Shown here one piece after another: positions 37,829 to 49,547 of a stretch of 64,000 nucleotides of DNA (position 1 is its first letter; the number at the start of each line of letters is the position of its first letter). The notes beneath the pieces were generated by a model. The model did not search any database and was not told the DNA's origin. It saw nothing but the letters and a program-made list of their open reading frames with translations. Made by a program: the position numbers and the translations under genes. The stretch is from NCBI GenBank assembly GCA_008087055.1, contig VIEA01000001.1, positions 322,514 to 386,513 of the forward strand, read 5' to 3'. Origin of the DNA: Gammaproteobacteria bacterium LSUCC0096. Its GTDB lineage: Bacteria > Pseudomonadota > Gammaproteobacteria > Pseudomonadales > Litorivicinaceae.

Positions 37829-39480
37829 CGCAAACTTCCCGTATTCGGTTGCTGCAAATGGACGCTGTTGTTGGTGACTTTGAAGCAAATTTACAGAAAT
37901 TAGCGGATGCAGCTGAAACTGCGCGAAACGAAGGTGTTTCCATTCTCGTTGCGCCTGAGCTGGCTCTCACCGGATATCCGCCTGAAGATCTTTTATTGCG
38001 TCCAGCACTAATCGATAAGTTAAATGCCTCTGAGTCCCGGTTATGCGAAATCAGCCGCGGTATCACGCTCTTAGTCGGAGCGCCGAGCGAACTGGCCCGA
38101 GAGTCCGGTGCTTGGGATCTCGGTAACAATAGTGCGCGTCCTGCATCGCTTTGGAACAGTCTGCTTGTGTATACGGATGGTGTCCGGGTGATGGCCTATC
38201 AAAAGCAATCGTTGCCAAACTATCAGGTCTTTGATGAGCGTCGATATTTCGTTGCAGGCTCTTTACCACAGGTCTGTGAAATTGATGGGGTACGGATTGG
38301 TCTTCTTGTGTGTGAAGACGTTTGGGTTCCAGACATTGTTGAAGCGACATGCAACCTTGGCGTCGATTTGATTGTTGTCGTGAACGCATCACCGTTTGCA
38401 GAAAACAAAGTATTCGAGCGATGTGAGCATTTAAAGCATCGCGCGCTTAGTAACCACGTACCAATCGCTTATGTGAATTTAGTGGGTGGGCAGGATGAGC
38501 TGATTTTTGATGGTGGTTCATTTGCCGTGAATCGAGAAGGTCAAGTCATTGCCCAAGCCAATTTTTTCTCTGAAGACACGTTGGATGTCGTTTGGGATGG
38601 GTCAGACCTGACAGGGCAGCGTATCGAAGATGTACCATCCTCAGATTGGATGCTGTACCAAGCGCTTGTTACTGGTGTGCGTGATTATTTTGCAAAGACT
38701 GGCTTTAAAAAAGCGGTCCTTGGATTATCCGGCGGAATCGATTCAGCGCTTACATTGGCAGTGGCTGTAGATGCGCTGGGTGCAGAAAATGTTCATGCGG
38801 TCATGATGCCGTATCTATACACGGCGGATATCAGTGTGACAGATGCCGAGCGGCAGGCTCGGATCTTGGGATGTGAATTTTCGATCGTACCGATTGAGCC
38901 GATGGTTCGTGAATTCATGCAGACATTAAATCCCTTTTTCGAAGGACACCCTATCGATACCACCGAAGAAAATTTGCAAAGTCGTTGTCGCGGGGTACTG
39001 CTCATGGCGCTCTCAAATAAAACCGGTGCGTTGGTACTAACAACTGGCAATAAGAGTGAGATGGCGGTCGGCTACGCGACGCTCTACGGCGACATGGCCG
39101 GTGGGTATGCCGTTTTAAAAGATGTCTGGAAAACCCGGGTGTACGATCTCGCGAGGTTTGTGAACCGGAATGGAGAAGTGATTCCAGAGCGAGTGATCAC
39201 GAGACCACCATCTGCTGAGTTGGCTCCTGGCCAAGAGGACTCGCATAGTCTGCCGCCTTATGATCGTCTTGATACGATGTTGTCGCTTTACATCGAATCG
39301 GATCTGTCGCCTCAGGAGATCATCGAGTCGGGGTTTGACCCTTCTGAAGTGAAGCGCATGTGTCGGCTGGTTGATATTAACGAATACAAACGTCGACAGT
39401 CTGCCGTTGGGCCTCGTGTGACGGTTCGCGGGTTCGGCCGCGATCGGAGATATCCAATCGCAAACCGCTGGTCTTTCTAG
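37825..39480 (+). CDS. nadE: Glutamine-dependent NAD+ synthetase
   Basis: A 551-residue two-domain enzyme. The N-terminal nitrilase-like glutaminase domain has Glu in PELALTGYPPEDLL, Lys in YQKQSLPN and Cys in LVCEDVW; the C-terminal synthetase domain has the P-loop LGLSGGIDSAL (about residue 295) and TTGNKSEMAVGYATLYGD. It amidates NaAD to NAD. The stop overlaps the convergent bamD by 4 bases. Confidence 0.96.
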   Translation: MTQTSRIRLLQMDAVVGDFEANLQKLADAAETARNEGVSILVAPELALTGYPPEDLLLRPALIDKLNASESRLCEISRGITLLVGAPSELARESGAWDLGNNSARPASLWNSLLVYTDGVRVMAYQKQSLPNYQVFDERRYFVAGSLPQVCEIDGVRIGLLVCEDVWVPDIVEATCNLGVDLIVVVNASPFAENKVFERCEHLKHRALSNHVPIAYVNLVGGQDELIFDGGSFAVNREGQVIAQANFFSEDTLDVVWDGSDLTGQRIEDVPSSDWMLYQALVTGVRDYFAKTGFKKAVLGLSGGIDSALTLAVAVDALGAENVHAVMMPYLYTADISVTDAERQARILGCEFSIVPIEPMVREFMQTLNPFFEGHPIDTTEENLQSRCRGVLLMALSNKTGALVLTTGNKSEMAVGYATLYGDMAGGYAVLKDVWKTRVYDLARFVNRNGEVIPERVITRPPSAELAPGQEDSHSLPPYDRLDTMLSLYIESDLSPQEIIESGFDPSEVKRMCRLVDINEYKRRQSAVGPRVTVRGFGRDRRYPIANRWSF

Positions 39481-40448
39481 AAGAATACTTCGTCGACGAC
39501 GCGAGGCGCGTCGATCGCGGGAGCATCTTCTGCTGGGCGAAGCGTTGCTTGCGGGCGACGGCTTGTATCCAAGCGACGTGATTGGCTGAATGCCGCAAGG
39601 CGATCCGCGAGATCGCCTCCGCTACCCATAAACCCAAGTGTGAGAATGCTGGTTAGGGTTTCACCTTCTTCATACAAAACGCCAGCAGCCAACCGTTGAT
39701 TACCACGCTCACCCGCCACGTATTCCGGATAATTTTCAGAGAGCACAAACAGTGCATCTTGTGATTCTTGTGGCAGACCTAGCGCTTCAAAAGCGAGGTG
39801 CATCACGATCAATGCATCAATAACAGCAGGGGTTGAAGGGTAACCTTCAACGACTTGGCGCGCGCGATTCGCGGCGGCCAGATAAGCGCCCTTTCTGATG
39901 TAGTAGCGAGAAACATTTACTTCATATTCTGCAAGCTGATTGCGGACATAAATCAAACGGAGGGTCGCATCTTCTGCAAATTCACTTTCGGGATAACGCT
40001 CGAGCAATTGTTTGAAATCATCGATCGCGTCTCGTGCACCGCCGATGTCTCGACCTGTTTCATCACCAGGGAGATACCGCGAAACCATCGAGTCATTCGA
40101 TGCATAGGATGACAGGCCTTTCATATACTGGGCGTAGTCGGCTTCGGGATGATCTGGATTGAGGCGGATAAATCGATCCGCTGTCATTCGTGCAAGTTCA
40201 TACTTTGATGATTTGAAATAGGCATAGACGAGATCTAACTGAGTTCCATCAGCGTACTGGCCGAATGGGAAGCGACGATCGAGTTCCTCTAGCGATGTGA
40301 TGGCCTCAAGATAACGACTTCCGTCCATGTGTCCTTGTGCTTCTTCCCACAGTTGGCGTTCGCTTTTTAGGTTGGCATCTGGGTCAAACAGTGAGCATGC
40401 TGTAAGAGCAATAGAAATGAGCAGGAAGCTAAGGGTCCGGGTTATCAT
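39477..40448 (-). CDS. bamD: Outer membrane assembly lipoprotein BamD
   Basis: Signal peptide with lipobox LTAC (Cys about residue 18), then tetratricopeptide repeats (SRYLEAITSLEELDRRFPFG, YELARMTADRFIRLNPDHPEADYAQYMKGL, DDFKQLLERYPESEFAEDA). BamD is an essential part of the Bam complex. At 323 residues it is longer than the E. coli protein (245), because of a C-terminal extension after the TPR part. ATG 40448 follows AAGGAATTCC. Divergent from rluD. Confidence 0.93.
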   Translation of the reverse strand: MITRTLSFLLISIALTACSLFDPDANLKSERQLWEEAQGHMDGSRYLEAITSLEELDRRFPFGQYADGTQLDLVYAYFKSSKYELARMTADRFIRLNPDHPEADYAQYMKGLSSYASNDSMVSRYLPGDETGRDIGGARDAIDDFKQLLERYPESEFAEDATLRLIYVRNQLAEYEVNVSRYYIRKGAYLAAANRARQVVEGYPSTPAVIDALIVMHLAFEALGLPQESQDALFVLSENYPEYVAGERGNQRLAAGVLYEEGETLTSILTLGFMGSGGDLADRLAAFSQSRRLDTSRRPQATLRPAEDAPAIDAPRVVDEVFF

Positions 40449-40464
40449 GGAATTCCTTGTTTCG

Positions 40465-41445
40465 ATGAATCGACAAATGACCGATCGGCAATATACCAAG
40501 ACGCATATTCAAGCACAGTTTGAGGTTCCTTTGGAGGAATCTGGATCACGGATTGATCAAGTATTAGCTCGCCTGATGCCGGATTACTCTCGTGCTCGTC
40601 TAACGCAATGGCTTACGGACGGGCAGATATTAGTCGATGGAGCGCCGTTAAAGCCAAAAAATAAAGTACTTGGTGGTGAAAAAATTATCATTGATGCCGA
40701 ACTCGAAGCTCAGATTGATTGGTCAGCAGAGGATATCCCTCTTGATATCGTCCATGCCGATGACGATCTGATCATCGTGAATAAACCAGCTGGTCTGGTG
40801 GTTCATCCCGGGCATGGCAACCCGTCTGGTACATTGGTGAATGCGTTATTGTCCGCGTTCCCTGAGCTCGAGGAGATTCCGAGGGCGGGAATTGTGCATC
40901 GCTTGGATAAAGATACTAGCGGTGTTCTCGCCGTTGCCCGTTCACTGAAAGCCCAGGCCAATCTAGTGAAACAGCTTAAAGATCGATCGATGAGTCGTCA
41001 GTACAGTGCGCTTGTCTATGGGCACCCGAGTAAAGAGGGGACGATTGATGCCCCGATGGACCGGCATCGACTGCAGAGAACTAAAATGGCTGTTGTGTAT
41101 TCGGGTAAGCCCGCTATCACGCATTATCGAGTGTCTGAGACGACAGCGCATTGTGCTTGGGTCGATGTGAAGTTAGAGACTGGTCGAACCCACCAGATTC
41201 GGGTTCACATGACTCATATTGGCCATCCTCTGGTGGGAGATCCAGTGTATCGGCAAGGTCGGCCTGGTCTTGGTAATGCAACCGAAGAAGCGCGTATTCT
41301 TATCGACAGATTTCCAAGACAAGCTTTGCATGCAAGGAAGCTCGGTTTAATCCATCCAGGTAGCGGTGAGGCGGTTGAGTTTGAGGTGCCACTTGCCCCT
41401 GACTTGGATGAATTATTGATGTCGTTGAGGCAAGTGGATGTCTGA
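40465..41445 (+). CDS. rluD: 23S rRNA pseudouridine synthase RluD
   Basis: S4 domain at the N-terminus (SRIDQVLARLMPDYSRARLTQWLTDGQILVDG), then the RluA-type catalytic domain with IVHRLDKDTSGVL (catalytic Asp) and TGRTHQIRVHM. From ATG 40465 it has 326 residues, the size of E. coli RluD; ATG 40447 and 40477 are possible. It modifies helix 69 of 23S rRNA. rluD-pgeF-clpB adjacency as in E. coli. Confidence 0.94.
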   Translation: MNRQMTDRQYTKTHIQAQFEVPLEESGSRIDQVLARLMPDYSRARLTQWLTDGQILVDGAPLKPKNKVLGGEKIIIDAELEAQIDWSAEDIPLDIVHADDDLIIVNKPAGLVVHPGHGNPSGTLVNALLSAFPELEEIPRAGIVHRLDKDTSGVLAVARSLKAQANLVKQLKDRSMSRQYSALVYGHPSKEGTIDAPMDRHRLQRTKMAVVYSGKPAITHYRVSETTAHCAWVDVKLETGRTHQIRVHMTHIGHPLVGDPVYRQGRPGLGNATEEARILIDRFPRQALHARKLGLIHPGSGEAVEFEVPLAPDLDELLMSLRQVDV

Positions 41446-42151
41446 TCCGTGGTTTGAAATCGAGTTTGGGCCAAAAGTTCTTGCGCTCCAGACGATCTGT
41501 GATCCGGAGCCTCTCCCATATGGCTCGTTCAATTTGGGGTTGCACGTCGGTGACGATGAGGCCTCTGTCTCTGAAAACCGCGCCCTTCTTGCGAGTCGAT
41601 TTGGTCGCGAAATCTACTTCCCAGAGCAAGTTCATGGCACCCATTTGGTCCATGTACATAGAGGCTCTCCAGTGACTCCAGCTGATGCTGTGGTGACCGA
41701 TGAGCTGAACTGTCCAATCGGCATCATGACAGCAGACTGTCTTCCGGTGTTATTCGCAAGCCAAGAGTTGGTCGGTGCTGCTCATGCTGGTTGGAGAGGA
41801 CTCGTCGCTGGGGTTCTTGAGCGGGCACTTGAGGAATTCCCGGATCCCTCCAAAGTGCGCGCATGGCTCGGGCCTTGTATTGGTCCAAACGCATTTGAGG
41901 TGGGGCCCGAGGTTGTGGACGCTTTTGTGTCTAAAAATTCAAGCTGGATTCGTTTTTTTAAATCGGTTCGCGATACGGACCGTTCCATTGCTGATCTTGC
42001 AGGTATTGCTTTCGATCTCCTTGAAAGCCGCGGCGTTGGCACCATCGAAACGGTTGCTAGTTGTACGTATAGCGACTCAATGCGCTGGTATTCCTACCGT
42101 CGTTCGGGCATTACCGGGCGAATGGCAAGTTGCATTATGCGCACTGGATAA
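41438..42151 (+). CDS. pgeF: Polyphenol oxidase family protein PgeF (YfiH/LACC1)
   Basis: A 237-residue member of the Cu/Zn YfiH family with metal ligands in QVHGTHLV, MTADCLPVLF, AAHAGWRGLVAG and GPCIGPNAFEVG. Homologues act on purine nucleosides or correct misincorporated amino acids in peptidoglycan precursors. Overlaps rluD by 8 bases. Confidence 0.92.
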   Translation: MSDPWFEIEFGPKVLALQTICDPEPLPYGSFNLGLHVGDDEASVSENRALLASRFGREIYFPEQVHGTHLVHVHRGSPVTPADAVVTDELNCPIGIMTADCLPVLFASQELVGAAHAGWRGLVAGVLERALEEFPDPSKVRAWLGPCIGPNAFEVGPEVVDAFVSKNSSWIRFFKSVRDTDRSIADLAGIAFDLLESRGVGTIETVASCTYSDSMRWYSYRRSGITGRMASCIMRTG

Positions 42152-42162
42152 CCTGTGGATAA

Positions 42163-42190
42163 CTTGAAATAAGCATGAGTCGTCCCCAGT
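42163..42190 (+). promoter_or_regulatory. Sigma-32 (heat shock) promoter of clpB
   Basis: CTTGAAA (42163-42169) and CCCCAGT (42184-42190) are separated by 14 bases, matching the sigma-32 consensus CTTGAAA-N(11-16)-CCCCATNT at nearly all positions. It lies 39-66 bases before the clpB ATG and inside no gene. Confidence 0.8.
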
Positions 42191-42228
42191 AATACAGTTA
42201 TACGTTGTTTTAGATAAGGGATTACCTA

Positions 42229-44802
42229 ATGCGAATGGATCGGTTAACAAATCGCCTCATGCAAGCTCTGCAAGATGCGCAAACTCTCGCCTTAAGTCTT
42301 GATCATAATGAGATGTCACCATGGCATCTTTTAAAAGCGTTGCTTACCCAAAGCGGCGGTTCTGCACGTTCCTTAATCCTATCTGCTGGTGGTCAGTTTG
42401 ATCAGCTACTCGCTGAAGTCGACCGCGCTTTAGATGGGTTGGCGCGGGTCTCGAACCACGACGGTGAGGTCCGTATGAGTCAGGACTTGGCCCGTCAGTT
42501 TAACTTGGCTGAAAAGCAGTCGATGTCCCAGAAAGACGCCTATCTCTCTTCTGAGACTGTTTTAGCTGTGATGTCGAAAGATAAGGTCACAAAGTCTGCG
42601 TTTCAGGCCGCAGCAGTGAATGAAGACCGATTGTCCGATGCGATTGAAAAACTCCGTGGAGGCGAGTCAGTGCAAACTGAAAATGATGAAGAAAATCGTG
42701 GTGCTCTCGATAAGTACTGTCTTGATCTGACTGCGCGAGCGTCGGAAGGTAAGCTCGACCCTGTAATTGGTCGAGACGAAGAGATTCGTCGGGCGGTTCA
42801 GGTGTTGCAGCGTCGGACAAAGAATAACCCAGTTCTAATTGGTGAACCTGGTGTTGGTAAGACTGCTATCGTTGAAGGCTTAGCTGCCCGGATTGTCAAT
42901 GGCGAGGTGCCTGAGGGTCTGAAAGGTAAGCGTGTCCTATCCCTCGATATGGGCTCACTGATCGCTGGGGCAAAATTTCGGGGTGAGTTTGAAGAGCGAC
43001 TCAAGGCTGTATTGAAGGAGTTGGCTCAGCAAGAAGGTCAAATCATTCTCTTCATTGATGAAATCCATACCATGGTTGGAGCGGGCAAATCCGAAGGAGC
43101 CATGGATGCGGGCAATATGCTGAAGCCTGCACTCGCTCGTGGAGAGCTACATTGTGTGGGAGCAACAACCCTTGATGAGTATCGCCAATATTTTGAGAAG
43201 GATGCGGCTCTTGAACGGCGCTTCCAGAAGGTGTTGGTCGGTGAACCGACCGAAACCGACACGATTGCCATACTTCGGGGATTGAAGCCGAAGTATGAAG
43301 TGCATCATGGAGTTGAGATTTCTGATTCAGCAATCATCGCAGCAGCAAAGCTGTCGAGTCGTTACATCACCGATAGGCAGTTGCCGGATAAAGCAATCGA
43401 CCTGATGGATGAGGCGGCAAGCCGCATTCGTTTGGAAATGGATTCCAAGCCTGAGGAGTTGGATCGGTTAGATCGTCGCTTGATTCAGCTAAAGATCGAA
43501 CGCGAAGCGCTTAAAAAAGAGAAAGATGAAGCGAGTAAAGCGCGACTGATCGAACTCGAGGACACGATTGCCGAGGTTGAGAAAGAGGCTGGTGCACTCG
43601 AAGAAGTATGGGCCTCAGAAAAGGCTCAAACGCAAGGTGTACAAGCAATCAAGGAAGAACTTGATCGCGCAGAAATTGATCTCGAGCAGGCGAGGCGTGC
43701 CGGAGATTTGGCTCGGATGAGCGAGATTCAGTATGGGGTCATCCCGACGCTTGAGAAGAGGATGCTCGAGGCTCAGGAAGCGAACGAATCGGATGAGGGC
43801 AAGCTTGTACGTTCGCGAGTCACAGAAGAGGAAATTGCGGAAGTTGTTAGTCGTTGGACCGGTATCCCTGTTGCGAAGATGCTCGAAGGTGAAAAAGACA
43901 AACTCCTTCAAATGGAAGATGCATTGCATGCGCGAGTTGTGGGTCAAGATACCGCGGTGACTGCTGTTGCCAATGCGGTGCGTCGCTCGCGGTCTGGCCT
44001 ATCGGATCCGAAAAGACCAAATGGTTCGTTTTTATTCCTTGGCCCAACTGGGGTCGGTAAAACAGAGCTTTGCAAAACTTTAGCTGAATTTTTATTCGAC
44101 TCTGAAGACGCCATGGTTCGGATTGATATGTCTGAATTCATGGAGAAGCACTCAGTGGCGCGGTTGGTTGGTGCACCTCCTGGATATGTTGGGTACGAGC
44201 AGGGCGGATATTTGACTGAAGCGGTTCGTCGCCGCCCGTATGCGGTTGTGTTGCTCGATGAAGTTGAAAAGGCTCATCCAGATGTCTTTAACATCCTTTT
44301 GCAGGTGCTCGATGATGGCCGCCTTACTGATGGGCAGGGACGTACCGTTGATTTTTCCAATACGGTAGTGGTGATGACATCGAATCTCGGTTCAGATCTG
44401 ATTCAGAGTATGGTGGGTGAGTCGCATGAAGCCATCCGTGATGCGGTGATGGGTGTTGTCGGGACACATTTCCGCCCTGAGTTCATCAATCGAATCGATG
44501 ATGCAGTTGTTTTCCATGCATTGGGCCGGGACCACATTCGTGGAATTTTGGATGTTCAGCTGTCCTATTTGCGTGCTCGGCTTGAAGACATGGAATATGC
44601 ATTTGAGTTGACTGATGAAGTCGCTGAGAAACTCTGTGAAGCTGGTTATGATCCGGTGTATGGCGCGCGACCATTGAAGCGTGCGATACAAATGCACCTC
44701 GAGAATCCGCTTGCTGAGGCGCTGCTCAAAGGTGAATTTGCACCAGGTGCAACCATTAAAGCATCGCTTAGTTCATCAGATGAAATCACCTTTTCAGCCT
44801 AA
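42229..44802 (+). CDS. clpB: ATP-dependent disaggregase ClpB
   Basis: An 857-residue Hsp100: N-terminal Clp repeats, NBD1 with Walker [14 protein letters not shown] (about residue 205) and Walker B ILFIDEIH, coiled-coil middle domain (about 410-525), NBD2 with [13 protein letters not shown] (about residue 605) and [15 protein letters not shown]. It has no ClpP-binding loop, as expected. Works with DnaK in reactivating aggregates. Sigma-32 promoter upstream, terminator downstream. Confidence 0.98.
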   Translation: MRMDRLTNRLMQALQDAQTLALSLDHNEMSPWHLLKALLTQSGGSARSLILSAGGQFDQLLAEVDRALDGLARVSNHDGEVRMSQDLARQFNLAEKQSMSQKDAYLSSETVLAVMSKDKVTKSAFQAAAVNEDRLSDAIEKLRGGESVQTENDEENRGALDKYCLDLTARASEGKLDPVIGRDEEIRRAVQVLQRRTKNNPVLIGEPGVGKTAIVEGLAARIVNGEVPEGLKGKRVLSLDMGSLIAGAKFRGEFEERLKAVLKELAQQEGQIILFIDEIHTMVGAGKSEGAMDAGNMLKPALARGELHCVGATTLDEYRQYFEKDAALERRFQKVLVGEPTETDTIAILRGLKPKYEVHHGVEISDSAIIAAAKLSSRYITDRQLPDKAIDLMDEAASRIRLEMDSKPEELDRLDRRLIQLKIEREALKKEKDEASKARLIELEDTIAEVEKEAGALEEVWASEKAQTQGVQAIKEELDRAEIDLEQARRAGDLARMSEIQYGVIPTLEKRMLEAQEANESDEGKLVRSRVTEEEIAEVVSRWTGIPVAKMLEGEKDKLLQMEDALHARVVGQDTAVTAVANAVRRSRSGLSDPKRPNGSFLFLGPTGVGKTELCKTLAEFLFDSEDAMVRIDMSEFMEKHSVARLVGAPPGYVGYEQGGYLTEAVRRRPYAVVLLDEVEKAHPDVFNILLQVLDDGRLTDGQGRTVDFSNTVVVMTSNLGSDLIQSMVGESHEAIRDAVMGVVGTHFRPEFINRIDDAVVFHALGRDHIRGILDVQLSYLRARLEDMEYAFELTDEVAEKLCEAGYDPVYGARPLKRAIQMHLENPLAEALLKGEFAPGATIKASLSSSDEITFSA

Positions 44803-44807
44803 AATAC

Positions 44808-44833
44808 AACGGCCTGTCAGTTGACAGGCCGTT
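44808..44833 (+). terminator. Rho-independent terminator after clpB
   Basis: AACGGCCTGTC-AGTT-GACAGGCCGTT: 11-bp stem, 4-base loop, with a short T-run at 44831-44834. The right arm contains TTGACA (44821-44826), which could also serve as the -35 element of an ilvI promoter with a weak -10 (CACAAT) 16 bases later. Confidence 0.75.
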
Positions 44834-44887
44834 TCTGAGTGTCACAATTCTCGGTTTACCTTAACTATTTTTGAAAGAGGGTCGGAA

Positions 44888-46620
44888 GTGGAATTGCTTT
44901 CTGGCGGTGAAATGCTCATGCGTGCGCTGAAAGAGGAAGGAGTCAAAATGATTTTTGGCTATCCCGGCGGCGCAGTCCTGCACATCTATGACGCGCTGTA
45001 TCAGCAAGATGCAGTTGAACACATTCTGGTACGCCACGAGCAAGCAGCAGTCCACGCGGCTGATGGTTTTGCGCGTTCGACAGGTGAAGTCGGTGTTGCT
45101 CTGGTGACTTCTGGTCCTGGTGCGACAAACGCAATCACAGGTATCGCGACTGCTTACATGGATTCAATCCCTCTTGTCGTCATCTCAGGAAACGTACCCA
45201 GTCATTTGATTGGATCCGATGCATTCCAAGAGACCGACATGATTGGTTGCTGTCGTCCGATCGTTAAGCACTCGTTCTTGGTCCGCTCGATTGAAGAAAT
45301 TCCGAGCGTTATGAAGAAAGCGTTTCACATCGCAAAGACAGGCCGCCCAGGTCCTGTCGTGGTCGATGTGCCAAAAGATATGACGGCCCCGACTGAAAAG
45401 CGTCCGTTTGAATATCCAGAAACAGTTAAATTGCGTTCATATACACCTGCGCTGAAAGGACATGCTGGTCAAATCCGTAAAGCGCTTGATCTCTTGCTCG
45501 AAGCCAAACGCCCGGTGATTTATGCCGGCGGTGGCGTGGTGTTAGGTGATGCATCCGAAGAGCTGACTGCGCTTGCTAGACGTTTGGGCTATCCGGTAAC
45601 GAATACCTTGATGGGTCTCGGTGCATTCCCAGGATCTGATGATCAATTCATTGGTATGTTGGGTATGCATGGTTTCTACGAAGCAAACCAAGCCATGCAT
45701 CAAGCAGATGTGATTTTCGCGGTTGGCGCTCGATTTGACGATCGAGTCACCAATAATCCGAAGAAATTCTGCCCAAATGCGCGCATCATCCATATCGATA
45801 TCGACCCTGCGTCGATTCAGAAGACAGTACGTCACATCGAAGTACCATTGGTCGGCCCAGTGAAGCCTGTCTTGACGGATATGGTTGAGATGCTGAATCA
45901 GATGGATGTTGAACCTGATCAAGACGCTTTGAAAGGTTGGTGGGAAACGATCAACGGATGGCGTGAAAAGCATGGTCTGTGGACTGGCGATCGATTCATC
46001 CGTCGCGAAAAGATCATGCCGCAGGACGTAATTCGTACGCTGTATGAAGTGACTAACGGTGAAGCGTATATCTGTTCTGATGTAGGACAGCACCAAATGT
46101 TCGCCGCGCAGTATTACAAGTATGACAAACCGCGTCAGTGGATTAATTCTGGTGGTCTCGGAACTATGGGGTTCGGCCTTCCAGCCGCAATGGGGGTGCA
46201 ACTCGCGCACCCAGATAGCGCTGTCGCCGTTGTCACAGGCGAAGGTTCGATTCAAATGTGTATCGAAGAGTTGTCGACTTGTACTCAGTACAACATGCCG
46301 GTGAAGATCATCAACTTGAACAACGCTGCACTTGGCATGGTTAAGCAGTGGCAGGACATGCAGTATGGCGGTCGCTACGCGGCTTCAACCTATGCTGATT
46401 CATTGCCTGATTTCGTGAAGCTTGCCGAAGCATACGGTCATGTCGGGATGAAAGTGACAGATCCAGCTGAGCTCAAGTCGAAAATGGAAGAATGTTTTGC
46501 AATGAAAGATCGCGTGGTCTTCATGGATATCTACATTGATCCGGACGAGCACGTGTATCCGATGCAAATTCAGACTGGCTCGATGAAAGATATGATTTTG
46601 AGTAAGACGGAGCGTACCAA

Positions 46621-46624
<4 letters not shown>
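44888..46624 (+). CDS. ilvI: Acetolactate synthase, large subunit
   Basis: A 578-residue thiamine diphosphate enzyme that makes acetolactate or acetohydroxybutyrate. Features: [14 protein letters not shown] and catalytic Glu in [16 protein letters not shown], central FAD domain, and the C-terminal TPP-Mg motif TGEGSIQM...[10 protein letters not shown]. The motif is GEG where E. coli IlvI has GDG. GTG start at 44888. First gene of ilvI-ilvH-ilvC. Confidence 0.96.
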
Positions 46625-48160
<1,536 letters not shown>

Positions 48161-48166
48161 TTGAAC

Positions 48167-48188
48167 GCGGGCCTTCGGGCCCGCTTTT
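48167..48188 (+). terminator. Rho-independent terminator after ilvC
   Basis: GCGGGCC-TTCG-GGCCCGC followed by TTTT: 7-bp GC-only stem with a stable UUCG tetraloop. The ATG of pssA begins two bases later. Confidence 0.85.
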
Positions 48189-48189
48189 C

Positions 48190-48942
48190 ATGATGACCCA
48201 GTCTAAAGGTATCTACCTCCTCCCTAACATCCTGACCACAGCGGCGTTACTCGCGGGATTCTTTTCGATTATCACCGCGACCCGTGCTGTATATCAGGGA
48301 CCGGGGCTATTTGAGACCGCAGCGATCGCGATTCTTGTGTCGGGACTTTTCGATGGGCTTGATGGCCGTGTTGCTCGCCTTACCAACACGCAAAGTGAGT
48401 TTGGTGCGCAATACGATTCTTTGAGCGATGTGGTTGCCTTCGGGGTTGCACCAGCTGTTTTGGTATTTAGTTGGTCTTTGTCAGCATTGGGTAAGCTCGG
48501 CTGGGTGGCTGCTTTTATCTATGTCGCAGGAACTGCCCTGCGTCTTGCGCGCTTCAATATTCAACGCGAAATCGTTGATTCGAATTACTTCGTCGGTTTG
48601 GCCTGTCCCGCTGCAGCCTATTTTCTGGCGTCCGCTGTATGGACCTTGGTTGACTCAAATATTCAGGGCGAGACAGTCGCATTAACGATGGTTGTCTTGA
48701 CTGCTGTCTGTGGCCTTTTGATGGTGTCATCGATCCCATATCCATCGTTCAAAAATTCTGATCTCAAAGCCCGTGTGCCTCTGCTTGCAATTATGGCTGC
48801 GGCCCTTATTTTTGCAGTTGTGTCTTTGGATCCGCCGCGAGTGCTCTTCTTGCTTACAGGCCTTTATCTATTGAGCGGTCCGGCACTTTGGTTTAAAGAA
48901 CGCTTTGGTGGGAAACAACGTGCGCCGAAAGAAGAAAAGTAA
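48190..48942 (+). CDS. pssA: CDP-diacylglycerol-serine O-phosphatidyltransferase
   Basis: A 250-residue membrane enzyme of the CDP-alcohol phosphotransferase family, with signature D-G-LDGRVAR-x8-G-x3-D-x3-D (DGLDGRVARLTNTQSEFGAQYDSLSD). It makes phosphatidylserine, the precursor of phosphatidylethanolamine. Two consecutive ATGs (48190, 48193) follow directly after the ilvC terminator hairpin, so there is no visible Shine-Dalgarno sequence or promoter between. Confidence 0.93.
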   Translation: MMTQSKGIYLLPNILTTAALLAGFFSIITATRAVYQGPGLFETAAIAILVSGLFDGLDGRVARLTNTQSEFGAQYDSLSDVVAFGVAPAVLVFSWSLSALGKLGWVAAFIYVAGTALRLARFNIQREIVDSNYFVGLACPAAAYFLASAVWTLVDSNIQGETVALTMVVLTAVCGLLMVSSIPYPSFKNSDLKARVPLLAIMAAALIFAVVSLDPPRVLFLLTGLYLLSGPALWFKERFGGKQRAPKEEK

Positions 48943-49177
48943 ACGCGGTATTATCGACGAAGATATCCCGACGGTCTCAGAGAACGAGGCGAAACGCCAA
49001 GTGATTTATGGAGGGATCGGGTTTATTGTCAGCTTTATTCTCGTATTGCTGTTCCGCCCGGGAACCGACCACTTAATCGAGATGATCATCTTGATCGGCA
49101 TTGTGGCTTCAAGCACCTTCGGTGGCATGAAGTTAGCAAGCTGGGTGGAATCAAAACAATACAACCTTAAAGGATAA
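48920..49177 (+). CDS. Small two-helix membrane protein, unknown
   Basis: An 85-residue protein with a very basic N-terminus (RRKKKSKRG), an acidic patch (DEDIPTVSENE) and two hydrophobic segments (VIYGGIGFIVSFILVLLF and IEMIILIGIVASSTFGGMKLA). Not recognised. GTG 48920 preceded by GGTGGG is preferred; TTG 48905 and GTG 48908 also fit. It overlaps the 3' end of pssA and lies 3 bases before the DUF1330 gene, so it is probably co-transcribed with pssA. Confidence 0.65.
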   Translation: MRRKKKSKRGIIDEDIPTVSENEAKRQVIYGGIGFIVSFILVLLFRPGTDHLIEMIILIGIVASSTFGGMKLASWVESKQYNLKG

Positions 49178-49180
49178 AAA

Positions 49181-49471
49181 ATGCAAAAAGGGTATTGGAT
49201 TAGTTGTTATCGTGAAATTTATGACGCGGATAAGCTTGCTGCTTATGCTGAGCTCGCAAAGCCTGCCATTGAGAGTCAAGGCGGTCGCTTCCTGGTTCGT
49301 GGTCCTGCGGTTTACGCAGCTGGGTCAGGTGTAATGGAACGGACAGTGATTGTTGAATGGCCGACGTTGAACGATGCACAGCGCGCATATGACTCAAATG
49401 CGTATCAAGCAGCGCTGGACGCTTTGTCTGACGGCGTGGATCGTGATTTTCGTATAGTTGAAGGTGCATGA
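49181..49471 (+). CDS. DUF1330 family protein
   Basis: A 96-residue dimeric alpha-beta barrel protein: KGYWISCYREIYDADKLAAYAELAKPAIESQGGRFLVRG, then VIVEWPTLNDAQRAYDSNAYQ. The family has no firmly assigned role. AAAGGA precedes the ATG at a normal distance. Confidence 0.85.
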   Translation: MQKGYWISCYREIYDADKLAAYAELAKPAIESQGGRFLVRGPAVYAAGSGVMERTVIVEWPTLNDAQRAYDSNAYQAALDALSDGVDRDFRIVEGA

Positions 49472-49547
49472 GCTCATAGCAACGCTCAATGGACTTTATA
49501 GAAAAAACTGACTTGCAGAATGTCACTTTCATTGGCATTCTCAAACC

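Noticed and set aside
44392-44697. Long minus-strand open frames inside clpB, obgE, proB and ileS
   Set aside because: They are frame shadows of strongly conserved genes, with no ribosome binding site or family resemblance.
44821-44842. Promoter for ilvI using TTGACA inside the clpB terminator
   Set aside because: The -35 is perfect but it is the arm of the hairpin and the -10 candidates are weak; not listed as a separate feature.
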